Below are positions 24,443 through 32,548 of a stretch of 64,000 nucleotides of DNA, one piece after another. Origin of the DNA: Luteolibacter algae. Lineage in GTDB: Bacteria; Verrucomicrobiota; Verrucomicrobiia; Verrucomicrobiales; Akkermansiaceae. Within the stretch, counting starts at the first letter, position 1, and the number at the start of each line of letters is the position of its first letter. The stretch is from the NCBI RefSeq assembly GCF_042683045.1, contig NZ_JBHUIT010000005.1, positions 1 to 64,000 on the forward strand, given 5' to 3'. The notes beneath the pieces were generated by a model. That model was not told where the DNA came from. It did no database searches and worked only from the letters and a program-made list of their open reading frames with translations. The position numbers were made by a program, and so were the translations under genes.

Positions 24443-25839
24443 ATTCCCAGCACCCTCCCGATTGCTCCAAAAATGCCTTCCCATAGCCGCGCCACCGGAT
24501 TCTTCTTTCCCCCTGTCACTTGCTGCTGGATCACCAGACCGGAGCCTTGGAAAAAATCGTCAAACAACGCGTTTTTACTTCTTAGGTAGGCAACAAATGT
24601 TTCCGCCCTTTTGGGTGAGAAATTCAGATGCGGGCTAAATGCCACGGTGAGTTTGCTATTCACCCGCCGTCCCGGATGAATCGGTAACACACTCTCCACC
24701 TGGATTCCTCTCTGGGCGGAAAAAACCAATTTCACGGGTCCTTCGATCGTCATGTAACGAAATTGCAAATTCACCCATGCGTGAAGTTTCCGGAATATCC
24801 ATTTCGAGCGAATTCGAGGCGCTTGCCCGATGGGATGAGCCACCGCTACGAGAAAATGCGGGCGAAACACCAGGGATCTGCCGGCAGGAATTTCCACCAC
24901 CGAGAGTTCCTCCGTCGCATCTACCTGGGTCGATAGCGTGATCATCCCGGGCGCTTCCGCGACGTTTTTGATTCGGGTGAGAATATAGAGGCCCGCAGCC
25001 ATGCTGGAGAATGGATATTTCCAATCCATGATCCATTTGGTGCCCTTTTCGAAAGTGCCCATGGAGCCCTGTAAATAGTCCACCTTTGTTAGCATCACTT
25101 CATCCGTTCCCAGTTCGATGCGCTGGGCAGGATGGCTTTCCGTGGTGATAATCGCGTCCGCCGCCGGATGATCCACTCCCAGTAAAATGGGTTTCGAGGT
25201 CTGTGCAATCGGTGCTATCACATAGTATGCCGCTAGCTTCCAGAGAAATGGAATCACGATGATCGCCGCCAAAATCATTAGCGCATTTACCGCCATTACC
25301 CGTAGCTGATTGCGCATCAAGTCATCGAAGGTTTCCCGCATTTCCTGTATTTCACGGAGCTGCCTTTCCTTTTCATCCCGCAGCACTTCCCGCTGCTTCA
25401 GCTCCTCTTCACTCTCTCCACCTTCGATCTGAAGTTGCTGCTTCTCCTTGGAAAAACTCCTGATCTCCGCTCGCAATTCACGCTCTTGCTTCTCAAGCTT
25501 TGCTTTTTCGGCAGCAACCTCCTTTTTGCGGAAGAGGTTCATGATTCTTTCCATGATTTCCTCCATTCCACGGCGCTTCTGCTCCAGCTCCTTCAGCTCA
25601 CTCATCCGCTGCTGAATATCGGTGTCGAGAATTTTGACACGTTCCGCGAGCTCACCCACCAATGCCCGGCTCTCGCTGAGCCCCGTGATCGCCTTCTCCA
25701 GCTCCTTTTCGTGATATTTCACAACCATCGGAGGCACCACTTTGACGACAAAAACCGCCAATAACAGGCCCAGGATAACCGCATAAATGACCAGCTTTCC
25801 AGCCAGCCATGAGATCAATCTTGCGAGAATTCCTGTCAT
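24439..25839 (-). CDS. membrane protein with long coiled coil, unknown function
   Basis: A 466-residue protein: an N-terminal membrane helix (about 14-33), a coiled coil of roughly 135 residues (40-175, rich in E/K/L with KLEKQERELRAEI and similar heptads), a second membrane helix (about 183-205), then a C-terminal domain of ~255 residues rich in beta strands. I recognise no family. Two membrane anchors around a coiled coil would place the coiled coil on the opposite side from the tail. It is monocistronic, upstream of a region with the folE2 terminator at 25861-25889. Confidence 0.65.
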   Translation of the reverse strand: MTGILARLISWLAGKLVIYAVILGLLLAVFVVKVVPPMVVKYHEKELEKAITGLSESRALVGELAERVKILDTDIQQRMSELKELEQKRRGMEEIMERIMNLFRKKEVAAEKAKLEKQERELRAEIRSFSKEKQQLQIEGGESEEELKQREVLRDEKERQLREIQEMRETFDDLMRNQLRVMAVNALMILAAIIVIPFLWKLAAYYVIAPIAQTSKPILLGVDHPAADAIITTESHPAQRIELGTDEVMLTKVDYLQGSMGTFEKGTKWIMDWKYPFSSMAAGLYILTRIKNVAEAPGMITLSTQVDATEELSVVEIPAGRSLVFRPHFLVAVAHPIGQAPRIRSKWIFRKLHAWVNLQFRYMTIEGPVKLVFSAQRGIQVESVLPIHPGRRVNSKLTVAFSPHLNFSPKRAETFVAYLRSKNALFDDFFQGSGLVIQQQVTGGKKNPVARLWEGIFGAIGRVLGI

Positions 25840-25860
25840 TACTACTTCAAGTTACACAAA

Positions 25861-25889
25861 AAACGGCTGCCCGTTACGGACAACCGTTT
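25861..25889 (-). terminator. factor-independent terminator downstream of folE2
   Basis: A 13-bp stem (25861-25873 and 25877-25889, with two G-T pairs) around the loop TTA. Read on the minus strand it is followed by TTTTTTGTG. It lies about 30 bp past the folE2 stop and would end that transcript before the convergent/next region. Confidence 0.8.
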
Positions 25890-25921
25890 GGTGATTCAAG
25901 GTCGACCCCTTGAGTGATATT

Positions 25922-26707
25922 TCAAGACTCAATCATCGCATAAGCGTTGTGATTGTGGATCGATTCAAAATTTTCGGCTTCCACCCGATACCAGCTAATC
26001 AGGTCATGTTTACGAAGGCCGGCTGCGACATTCCGCGCCAGGTCCTCGACAAAAACCGGTTGATCGTAGGCCCGCTCCGTCACAGCCTTTTCATCGGTGC
26101 GCTTCAAGCCAGCATACAGCTCACAGCTTGCCGAGCTTTCGGCCAGATCAATCAGCTCTTCAAAAGTTAGTTTCTGATCTGCAGCCACGGAAATGGTAAC
26201 CACTCCACGTTGGTTGTGCGCTCCGCGCTCACTGATTGCTTTTGAACAAGGGCAAAGCGTGGCGACCGGAATCTGTGCGCTGAGGAAAAGCTCGCTCCCA
26301 CCTTCCGCACAATACCGGTATTCCATCCCCAACTCATAGTCCAAAAGACTCTTCATCTTTGAAACCGGAGCTTCCTTCTCCCGGAAAATGGAGAATTCAC
26401 AGCCAATGTAAGCTCGCTGCGCCTGAAGACGTCCTGCCAAAGCCTCGGTAAGCTTTGCCAGACTCTCCCCGCATAGCGGTTCCGGGAAAGCATGTAGAGC
26501 TTCTACAAAGCGACTCATGTGGGTCCCTTTCAGATGCGCGGGTAGCTCCACAGTCATTTCGTATTTTGCAATCGTCGGTTGCTCGGTGCCATTCGCTCCG
26601 AGATACCGTGCTGGGTAGCGGAGCTCTTTGACTCCTACCCGATCAATCATGATTTCACGATGATCCTGTTCGTTTTGCGTATCGGGCAAAACCTGCATCT
26701 TGTCCAT
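25922..26707 (-). CDS. folE2: zinc-independent GTP cyclohydrolase FolE2
   Basis: Makes dihydroneopterin triphosphate from GTP, the first step of folate/pterin synthesis. It belongs to type IB (FolE2), which does not need zinc. The 261-residue protein has the active-site block PVATLCPCSKAISERGAHNQ (C152, C154, H164) and the tunnel-fold pattern of the family. The start has a good GAGG element eight bases upstream of the ATG. It is the last gene after dksA-like, rpmG and rpsR on the same strand, but a terminator hairpin at 26734-26759 separates it from rpsR, so it may have its own promoter or depend on read-through. Confidence 0.95.
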   Translation of the reverse strand: MDKMQVLPDTQNEQDHREIMIDRVGVKELRYPARYLGANGTEQPTIAKYEMTVELPAHLKGTHMSRFVEALHAFPEPLCGESLAKLTEALAGRLQAQRAYIGCEFSIFREKEAPVSKMKSLLDYELGMEYRYCAEGGSELFLSAQIPVATLCPCSKAISERGAHNQRGVVTISVAADQKLTFEELIDLAESSASCELYAGLKRTDEKAVTERAYDQPVFVEDLARNVAAGLRKHDLISWYRVEAENFESIHNHNAYAMIES

Positions 26708-26733
26708 ATTTCCTCTATGAATGAAGGCGAAAA

Positions 26734-26759
26734 AGCCCGCCCAATTGATCGGGCGGGCT
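26734..26759 (-). terminator. terminator between rpsR and folE2
   Basis: AGCCCGCCC and GGGCGGGCT are perfect 9-bp arms with an 8-nt loop. On the minus strand the stem is followed by TTTTTCGCC. It ends the rpsR transcript just before folE2, whose start is about 26 bp further on. Confidence 0.8.
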
Positions 26760-26806
26760 CGAAATTTAAATTTCCATGCTTGATCGCACTTTTACCCGGT
26801 TGCCAA

Positions 26807-27049
26807 TTATGGCATCAGGTTGATCGCGCGGGACTGCTTGATCGCGTTGTTGATTTTGCGATGCAGTTTTGCGGATACGCCGGTGACACGACGTGGCAGG
26901 ATTTTACCAGTTTCTGAGCAAAATTTGCCGAGAACTTCTGGGTTTGTAGGAATCAATTGCTCCACAGGGATGTCCTGCCTGCGGCGGGTCATCTGGCGGT
27001 TCGCCTTGCGGAAATTAATGCGGCGTTGGATAGTCTTAGGCTCGGACAT
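26807..27049 (-). CDS. rpsR: 30S ribosomal protein S18, zinc-ligand-free type
   Basis: An 80-residue S18 recognised from GKILPRRVTGVSAKLHRKI and the C-terminal IKQSRAINLMP. S18 proteins of the zinc-binding form carry four cysteines; here only C44 (FCSE) remains, and the TGTCAK cysteine is V-S. It therefore belongs to the 'C-minus' type. The usual rpsF/ssb/rplI neighbours are absent; instead it lies 5 bp after rpmG. The N-terminus is basic and RNA-binding. Confidence 0.95.
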   Translation of the reverse strand: MSEPKTIQRRINFRKANRQMTRRRQDIPVEQLIPTNPEVLGKFCSETGKILPRRVTGVSAKLHRKINNAIKQSRAINLMP

Positions 27050-27054
27050 GATAA

Positions 27055-27228
27055 TTAGCGGAGTTCGCGGTGAAGAGTTCTACGCTTAAGGAAGTGATTG
27101 AACTTCACTTTTTCCAGACGACCTGGAGTGCGTAAGCTTTTTTTGTTACGTGTAGTTACGTAACGTGATGTTGGTTTGCCCTCAGCTTTTGCTTCGGTGC
27201 ATTCAAGAATAATGATCTCGCGTGGCAT
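27055..27228 (-). CDS. rpmG: 50S ribosomal protein L33, zinc-ligand-free type
   Basis: A short 57-residue L33. The family pattern is clear: REIIILECTEAK, YVTTRNKK and RLEKVKFNHFLKRRTLHRE. The zinc-binding form has two CxxC pairs; here one cysteine (C10) remains, so this is a C-minus paralogue. The ATG is at 27228 and the TAA at 27055. It lies between the dksA-like gene (29 bp upstream) and rpsR (5 bp downstream) and is probably co-transcribed with both. Confidence 0.95.
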   Translation of the reverse strand: MPREIIILECTEAKAEGKPTSRYVTTRNKKSLRTPGRLEKVKFNHFLKRRTLHRELR

Positions 27229-27257
27229 GGTTCAGTTAGTGGGGGGCGGATATTGGT

Positions 27258-27977
27258 TTAATCGTCGTCTCCGTCAAGCGAAACCGTAACAGAATCTTCA
27301 TCTTCTTGTGGTTTTCCTCCGCTGAAGCCTACTTCGTCGGAAGGTCTGAACCTTCTGGCACCGTATTCTTTCTCCCATTGCGCCTGACATTCTACTGTCA
27401 AGCGGGCAAAAGGTATAGCTTCCAGACGGGCTGTCGGGATTTTCTTTTGGGAAATTTCGCACACACCGTATGTTCCGCCCTTGATACGTTGCAGTGCTTG
27501 CTCGATTTCATAGAGAGCATCCTGCTCCTTTGCAAGGACGGAGAGAGCGAAATCCCTGTCATAGGCATCGCTACCGGCATCGCCCTGATGTTGGCCGCTA
27601 CCGGAGGCCTCGCTGCCTTCCGGAGCATTGCGGATGGTATCGCGCGACATTCCGGATACAGAATCCACGAGAGAGTCCCGCAAATCGAGTAGACGCTGAC
27701 GCTGTTTCTCCACGAAGGAAGCACTGTGGGTGCCGCTTCCGCCGGAGACAGGCTTTACCGGCTCCGCCTTGGGCGGGACAAAAGGAGGCTTCACGGGAGC
27801 TGGCGGAGGAGTATCCACCAGCGAAGATTTTCTTGGAGCAACTTTCTTCGAAGAAGCTTTTTTCGTCACCTTCGGCACTTCATCGCCTTCAGTGGCTTTA
27901 CCCGTTTTTTTTGCAGGAGTTTCTTTTTTTACCGTCTCGCTGGAAGCGGACTTCTTCGTGATCTTTTTTGCAGCCAT
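27258..27977 (-). CDS. DksA/TraR-like protein with degenerate zinc finger and basic N-terminus
   Basis: A 239-residue protein. Residues 1-80 are lysine/alanine/proline-rich, like histone-tail or nucleoid-binding extensions. Residues 85-200 form the DksA/TraR domain: a coiled-coil hairpin, then the zinc-finger region TYGVCEISQKKIPTARLEAI. The four finger positions at the canonical C-x2-C-x17-C-x2-C spacing are C173, S176, T194 and C197. Two ligands are therefore lost while spacing is exactly kept, as in zinc-independent DksA paralogues. It likely modulates RNA polymerase during the stringent response. It is first of the group with rpmG, rpsR and folE2, and divergent from scpB. Confidence 0.85.
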   Translation of the reverse strand: MAAKKITKKSASSETVKKETPAKKTGKATEGDEVPKVTKKASSKKVAPRKSSLVDTPPPAPVKPPFVPPKAEPVKPVSGGSGTHSASFVEKQRQRLLDLRDSLVDSVSGMSRDTIRNAPEGSEASGSGQHQGDAGSDAYDRDFALSVLAKEQDALYEIEQALQRIKGGTYGVCEISQKKIPTARLEAIPFARLTVECQAQWEKEYGARRFRPSDEVGFSGGKPQEDEDSVTVSLDGDDD

Positions 27978-28086
27978 TATGTTAGGATTACGTGGAAATC
28001 TAAGTTTTGGGAAAATTTGCTTTAGTCTGCAATATATTCACAGATAGGGCGCGGTGGATTAGCCCTTGTAACACGTCACTTCAAGG

Positions 28087-28103
28087 GGAAATTTCATATT
28101 TCC
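28087..28103. promoter_or_regulatory. candidate operator between dksA-like and scpB
   Basis: Perfect palindromic arms GGAAAT and ATTTCC with a five-base spacer lie in the 201-bp divergent region. The position suits a repressor of the dksA-like/rpmG/rpsR group or of scpB. I cannot match it to a known Zur box, so the regulator is unknown. Confidence 0.35.
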
Positions 28104-28178
28104 TAAAATATCTTTCGAAACTCAGCCCACCCCCGTGCTTGAAATGCTCGGAAGCTTCACTAATCTGCCGACCCCGTC

Positions 28179-28904
28179 ATGCAACTCAGCGCCATTCTGG
28201 AATCACTTCTCATCGCCTCGCAAGACGCCCTTCCCTCTGCGGAAATGGCGCGTCTGGTCCGTGCGCGTGTTGCGGAAGCCGAAGATGTCCATGCCCGCGA
28301 GTGCGAGGAAGGAGGCAAGCCGGAACCGCTTCCCGAGTGGCTCATCGCGCTCTCAAAAACGGCTCCCGAAACGGTGGATACGGCAGTGGCGGCGCTAAAC
28401 CGGCACTATCTGGAAACCGGCAGAGCCTTCACCATCCTGGAGCGTCCAAAAGGCTGGAAAATCTATACCCGCAATGAATACGGGGATTTTGTCCGTCACC
28501 TTTTCCCTGGCCGAAAGCCAGAGAGGCTCAGCGGGCCCGCAATGGAAACACTGGCGATCATTGCCTATCGCCAGCCAATTACCAAAGCAGCCATAGAGGC
28601 AGTCCGCGGTGTCTCCTGTGATGGAATGATCCAGAAGCTTCTCGATCGGGATCTGATCCGTATCGGGGGGCGGGCAGAGCTTCCGGGCCGTCCTCTGCTC
28701 TACCTGACCACTGATCTTTTCTTCGAGCACTTCGGGATTAATTCCATTGATGACCTGCCCAATGCTTCAGAGCTACGCCGGGTAAAACTTCCCGATGCAG
28801 CCGAACAAAATCCCGAGCAATCCACTGCGGAAAAACAATTACCACTCTCCCCTACACCCTCGCCCGACGGGCAGGTAAAATCCCCTTCAACTGAAAATTT
28901 ATGA
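28179..28904 (+). CDS. scpB: segregation and condensation protein ScpB
   Basis: Winged-helix subunit of the Smc-ScpAB condensin complex. The 241-residue protein is recognised from SGPAMETLAIIAYRQPITKA, AAIEAVRGVSCDGMIQKLLD and GRPLLYLTTDLFFEHFGI, the conserved core of ScpB. The C-terminal ~40 residues are low complexity. scpA is not adjacent. Its stop overlaps the start of pheA by four bases (ATGA), an unusual partner gene, which suggests translational coupling without functional meaning. Confidence 0.95.
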   Translation: MQLSAILESLLIASQDALPSAEMARLVRARVAEAEDVHARECEEGGKPEPLPEWLIALSKTAPETVDTAVAALNRHYLETGRAFTILERPKGWKIYTRNEYGDFVRHLFPGRKPERLSGPAMETLAIIAYRQPITKAAIEAVRGVSCDGMIQKLLDRDLIRIGGRAELPGRPLLYLTTDLFFEHFGINSIDDLPNASELRRVKLPDAAEQNPEQSTAEKQLPLSPTPSPDGQVKSPSTENL

Positions 28905-29971
28905 ACCTGGACGACATTCGCAAACAAATCGATCTGATTGATCAAGACCTACTCAATCTCCTCTCGCAACGTGCGGACCTGGTTCACGAGGTAGGAGTGG
29001 TAAAAAAACGCGACAACCTTCAGATTTATGCTCCGGAACGGGAGCAGGCATTGCTGGATCGCCTGGTAGCAATGAATCAGGGCCGCCTTCCCGAAAAATC
29101 AATCAAAGCGATCTATCGCGAAATTATGTCTGCCGCCCTGGCGTTGGAAGATGACCTGAAGATCGCCTATCTGGGACCGGAAGGCACTTGGACTCATCAA
29201 GCAGCCATCAAAAAATTCGGGCATTCGGTCGGCTATTCACCCCAGCCAAACTTCTCCGATGTATTTGATCAGGTTGCGCGCCGCCAAGCGGATTACGGCG
29301 TGGTTCCAATCGAAAATTCCACCGAAGGGGCCGTCTCCCACACACTCGATTTGTTCGTGGATTCCACCCTGCATATCTGTGCGCAGATTTTACTCCGTAT
29401 TGAGAACTGCCTGATGGCTTCCATCGCGCGGGAAGACATTAAAACCTTGTATTCTCATCCGCAGGTTTTCGGCCAGTGCAGGAACTGGATTCTAAAAAAC
29501 TTTCCATCCGCGGATCTGGTAGAAGTATCCTCCACTACCAAGGCGGCTCAACTGGCCAAGGAGAAAGCCCACGAAGGGGCGGCAGCCTTGGGCGGCTCAT
29601 TGGCGGCTGAAATCCATGGCCTCACACTGCTGGAAAGCGCTATCCAGGATCGCGCCACCAATACCACCCGCTTCCTCGTTATCGGAGAAAAAACCTGTCC
29701 GCCGACGGGCAAGGACCGCACTTCCATCTTGTTTGCGATCAACGACCGTCCGGGCTCCCTGGTGAATGCCCTGCAAGCTTTCGAGCACCTGCATATCAAT
29801 CTCTCGAAGATCGAATCCCGGCCCTCGAAACGGAAGGACTGGGAGTATATCTTCCATGTGGATCTATCGGGCCACTGCGAGGACGAGAACGTTTCGAAGG
29901 CTCTAGCGGAATTGGCAAATCATTGCTCGATGGTGAAAGTCCTCGGGTCCTACCCGGATGTGAGCGAATAA
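28901..29971 (+). CDS. pheA: chorismate mutase/prephenate dehydratase (P-protein)
   Basis: Bifunctional enzyme of phenylalanine synthesis, 356 residues. The chorismate mutase domain (about 1-85) has RKQIDLIDQDLLNLLSQRA. The prephenate dehydratase domain (about 88-265) has YLGPEGTWTHQAA, ENSTEGAVSHTLD and the catalytic TTRF (NTTRFLVIG). A C-terminal ACT domain with ESRPSKRKDW binds phenylalanine for feedback inhibition. It begins inside the end of scpB. Confidence 0.97.
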   Translation: MNLDDIRKQIDLIDQDLLNLLSQRADLVHEVGVVKKRDNLQIYAPEREQALLDRLVAMNQGRLPEKSIKAIYREIMSAALALEDDLKIAYLGPEGTWTHQAAIKKFGHSVGYSPQPNFSDVFDQVARRQADYGVVPIENSTEGAVSHTLDLFVDSTLHICAQILLRIENCLMASIAREDIKTLYSHPQVFGQCRNWILKNFPSADLVEVSSTTKAAQLAKEKAHEGAAALGGSLAAEIHGLTLLESAIQDRATNTTRFLVIGEKTCPPTGKDRTSILFAINDRPGSLVNALQAFEHLHINLSKIESRPSKRKDWEYIFHVDLSGHCEDENVSKALAELANHCSMVKVLGSYPDVSE

Positions 29972-30036
29972 AGGACGCTTTCGTCCAAGCATTTTGCTGA
30001 AAAGCGGAGACCACCCAGTCCGTATCTAAACGTTTG

Positions 30037-32235
30037 ATGCGGCTCGCTATTCTATCATTGGCCCTGACCAAGCTTCTTCCGGCTGCGGAAATGGTTTCCT
30101 ACGAGGATCATGTCCTCCCGGTTTTTGAACAAGCCTGCTTGAATTGCCATAATCCGGACAAAACGAAAGGAGGCTTGGACCTTTCCAACTACGCGGGAGT
30201 GATGAAAGGAGGATCCTCGGGAAAGATCGTCGAGCCCGGCGATACATCCTCCACACTGGTCAATCTCGTAAAGCATACCGCAGAGCCGGTAATGCCGCCC
30301 GAGGGCGAAAAACTTTCCGCCACGCAAATTACACTTATCGAAAAATGGATCGAGGGAGGCCTACTCGAAACAAAATCTTCAACGGCCAAAAAACCATCCA
30401 AGCCGAAGTTTGAGATCGCGCTTCGTTCAGATCCGGCGAAGGCCCCCGATGGCCCTCCGCCCATGCCGGAACATCTTCTGCTCGAGCCGCCCGTTGTCAC
30501 CCGAAACGCTGCTGCGGTGCGAGCCCTGGCGGCTTCGCCCTGGGCACCACTCATCGCTATCACCGGCCAGCAGCAGATCCTTCTCCATGACACGGAAAGC
30601 TTGGAACTGGTAGGTATCCTGCCGTTTCCCGAAGGAGAGCCTATCTCGTTGGGCTTTACTCCAGATGGCCGTTACCTCATTGCCGGAGGCGGCATTCCCG
30701 GTAAGAACGGTCTAACCGTCACCTTCGATGTGACAAGCGGAGCGCGAGTCCTGACGGCAGGCAAGGAGTTCGATTCCATTCTCGCTTCCGACATCCGGCC
30801 GGCCTTCGATATCATTGCCACCGGCGGCCCATCAAAGCTTCTCAAGCTCTGGGACACTCAAAGCGGCGAGCAGATCCAATCAATCAAGAAGCACACCGAC
30901 TGGATTACCGCTCTCGATATCTCGCCGGATGGCATTCTACTGGCATCCGGCGGACGCGATGGCGGCCTGCATGTCTGGGAAGCGGAATCCGCAAATGAAT
31001 TTCACACTTTGCGTGCTCACCAAGCAGGTATATCAGCCCTGGCTTTCCGGTCGGACTCCAATCTCCTGGCCTCAGCATCTGAAGATGGTACTCTAAGGTT
31101 TTGGGAAATGAATCATGGGACAGAGGTGAAGAAACTTGATGCCCATCCCGGTGGTGTCACCACTTTCGCCTTCGCAAAGGATGGATCATTTGTTTCCGCA
31201 GGTCGCGACCACAAGGCAAAAATCTGGACGGCCGACTTCAAACCGCTGCGCGAAATCAAACTCCCCGCCCTTCCAAGCGCGGCGGCGATTGATTGGAAAG
31301 GCCAGAGAGCCTTTGTGGCCGATGCGAGGGGTGCCGTGCACGTTTTTCCGTTAAAACAGGACACAGAAACGGCTTTGAGGTCTTTCGCCAGCAATCCGCC
31401 TTCGATCAAAACCCGCCTTTCTACTATCTCCAAGCAGATCTCTAAAACGCGGGACAAGATCCGTTCATTGACGGAATCTACAAAAATACACGATCGATCA
31501 ATCCAAGAGGAGCAGATCAAACTCGCAGCTGCAGAGAAAGCTCTCAGCCAAGCAAATCAGATACTTCAAGCTTCTCAAAAAGGCGCCGAGGAAGCTCGCA
31601 AATATTTAGAGTCTCTCGTGAAAGAGCCTTCAACAAAACCGGAAGAAATCGAAAAGGCAAGAACTGCGCATCGTGCTGCGATGCAGACGAAGGACTTAGC
31701 CCAAGCGAGAATCCGTCCGGCGGAAGCAGAGGTGGAAGCCGCCCGGAAGGCTCTGGCGGGGCTCCAAAAACCAGTGGAAACCACTAAATCCATGGCGGAA
31801 GCCAAACAAGAGTTACGGAAACTAGAACTTGCCGAAAAAAAATGGACCGCAGCTTCCATCAATACGCGCCTGATCGAGAGCCGCGAAGCATGTAGGGAGT
31901 TGACCCATCAGCATTCCGTGCGGATTGATGAGTTCCAAAAGGCGCTCACGGAGCTTTCAGTTCCTGCATCCGCACTTAATGAAAAACGGGCCGAGCGCAC
32001 GGAATTCGCAAGCTCTTTGATCAGATCCAACCTTGTCGGCAGTCAACTCGAAGAGGCAGAGGCCACCTTGCGCGCCATCGAAGCAACTATCGAAAATCTC
32101 CGGGATGAGCTTTTCGAGCAAGAGAACCAGCTGACGGAAATCCGCCACACGGCCGATTTGGTGGCAACAAGTTTGGCCACCTCAAAGGCCACGAATACCA
32201 AACTGCAAAAGGCGTATCAAAGCGCTCTCCGATGA
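30037..32235 (+). CDS. exported cytochrome c/WD40/coiled-coil fusion
   Basis: A 732-residue protein from the ATG at 30037. Order of parts: signal peptide (1-17); a planctomycete-type cytochrome c domain (about 20-110) with haem site CLNCH at 34-38 and NPDKTKGGLDLSNY, then PPEGEKLSATQ; a WD40 beta-propeller (about 145-450) with repeats such as HTDWITALDISPDGILLASGG and ASEDGTLRFWEM; and a coiled coil of ~270 residues (460-732), charged and alanine-rich. The usual partner domains DUF1549/DUF1553/DUF1501 are absent. Probably anchored electron-transfer or sensing scaffold in the envelope. A small lipoprotein gene follows. Confidence 0.85.
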   Translation: MRLAILSLALTKLLPAAEMVSYEDHVLPVFEQACLNCHNPDKTKGGLDLSNYAGVMKGGSSGKIVEPGDTSSTLVNLVKHTAEPVMPPEGEKLSATQITLIEKWIEGGLLETKSSTAKKPSKPKFEIALRSDPAKAPDGPPPMPEHLLLEPPVVTRNAAAVRALAASPWAPLIAITGQQQILLHDTESLELVGILPFPEGEPISLGFTPDGRYLIAGGGIPGKNGLTVTFDVTSGARVLTAGKEFDSILASDIRPAFDIIATGGPSKLLKLWDTQSGEQIQSIKKHTDWITALDISPDGILLASGGRDGGLHVWEAESANEFHTLRAHQAGISALAFRSDSNLLASASEDGTLRFWEMNHGTEVKKLDAHPGGVTTFAFAKDGSFVSAGRDHKAKIWTADFKPLREIKLPALPSAAAIDWKGQRAFVADARGAVHVFPLKQDTETALRSFASNPPSIKTRLSTISKQISKTRDKIRSLTESTKIHDRSIQEEQIKLAAAEKALSQANQILQASQKGAEEARKYLESLVKEPSTKPEEIEKARTAHRAAMQTKDLAQARIRPAEAEVEAARKALAGLQKPVETTKSMAEAKQELRKLELAEKKWTAASINTRLIESREACRELTHQHSVRIDEFQKALTELSVPASALNEKRAERTEFASSLIRSNLVGSQLEEAEATLRAIEATIENLRDELFEQENQLTEIRHTADLVATSLATSKATNTKLQKAYQSALR

Positions 32236-32292
32236 AATCCCCGATCTTACAGCTCACTTGACGATTCCACTCTCATTCGAAACGATCCATCC

Positions 32293-32541
32293 ATGAAATT
32301 CGTCCATCTGAGTATCGTATTTCCCGCTGTTGGGCTTTTTTCGTCCTGTAGTCCGTTGAATGGAGCGGATCCACTTGATGGCAGCGATCTTGCTGCGGCG
32401 GTTTCAAGAAACGTTCCAAACACCCCGGAATATCGGGATGAAATGAAACATCAGAACGAGAGAATCGAAAGACTTAGCAATGACACTGATGTCAGTTCCT
32501 CCCGGAAAATCATCGGACTCGATCAGCGGGCAGAGTTTTAA
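32293..32541 (+). CDS. small lipoprotein of unknown function
   Basis: An 82-residue protein with a lipoprotein signal ending GLFSSC (cysteine at 19), so the mature protein is ~64 residues. The mature part is hydrophilic and mixed-charge (RDEMKHQNERIERL may form a short helix). It lies 57 bp after the cytochrome/WD40 gene and ends 7 bp from the stop of the SLC13 permease. No family recognised. Confidence 0.6.
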   Translation: MKFVHLSIVFPAVGLFSSCSPLNGADPLDGSDLAAAVSRNVPNTPEYRDEMKHQNERIERLSNDTDVSSSRKIIGLDQRAEF

Positions 32542-32548
32542 AAACGGT

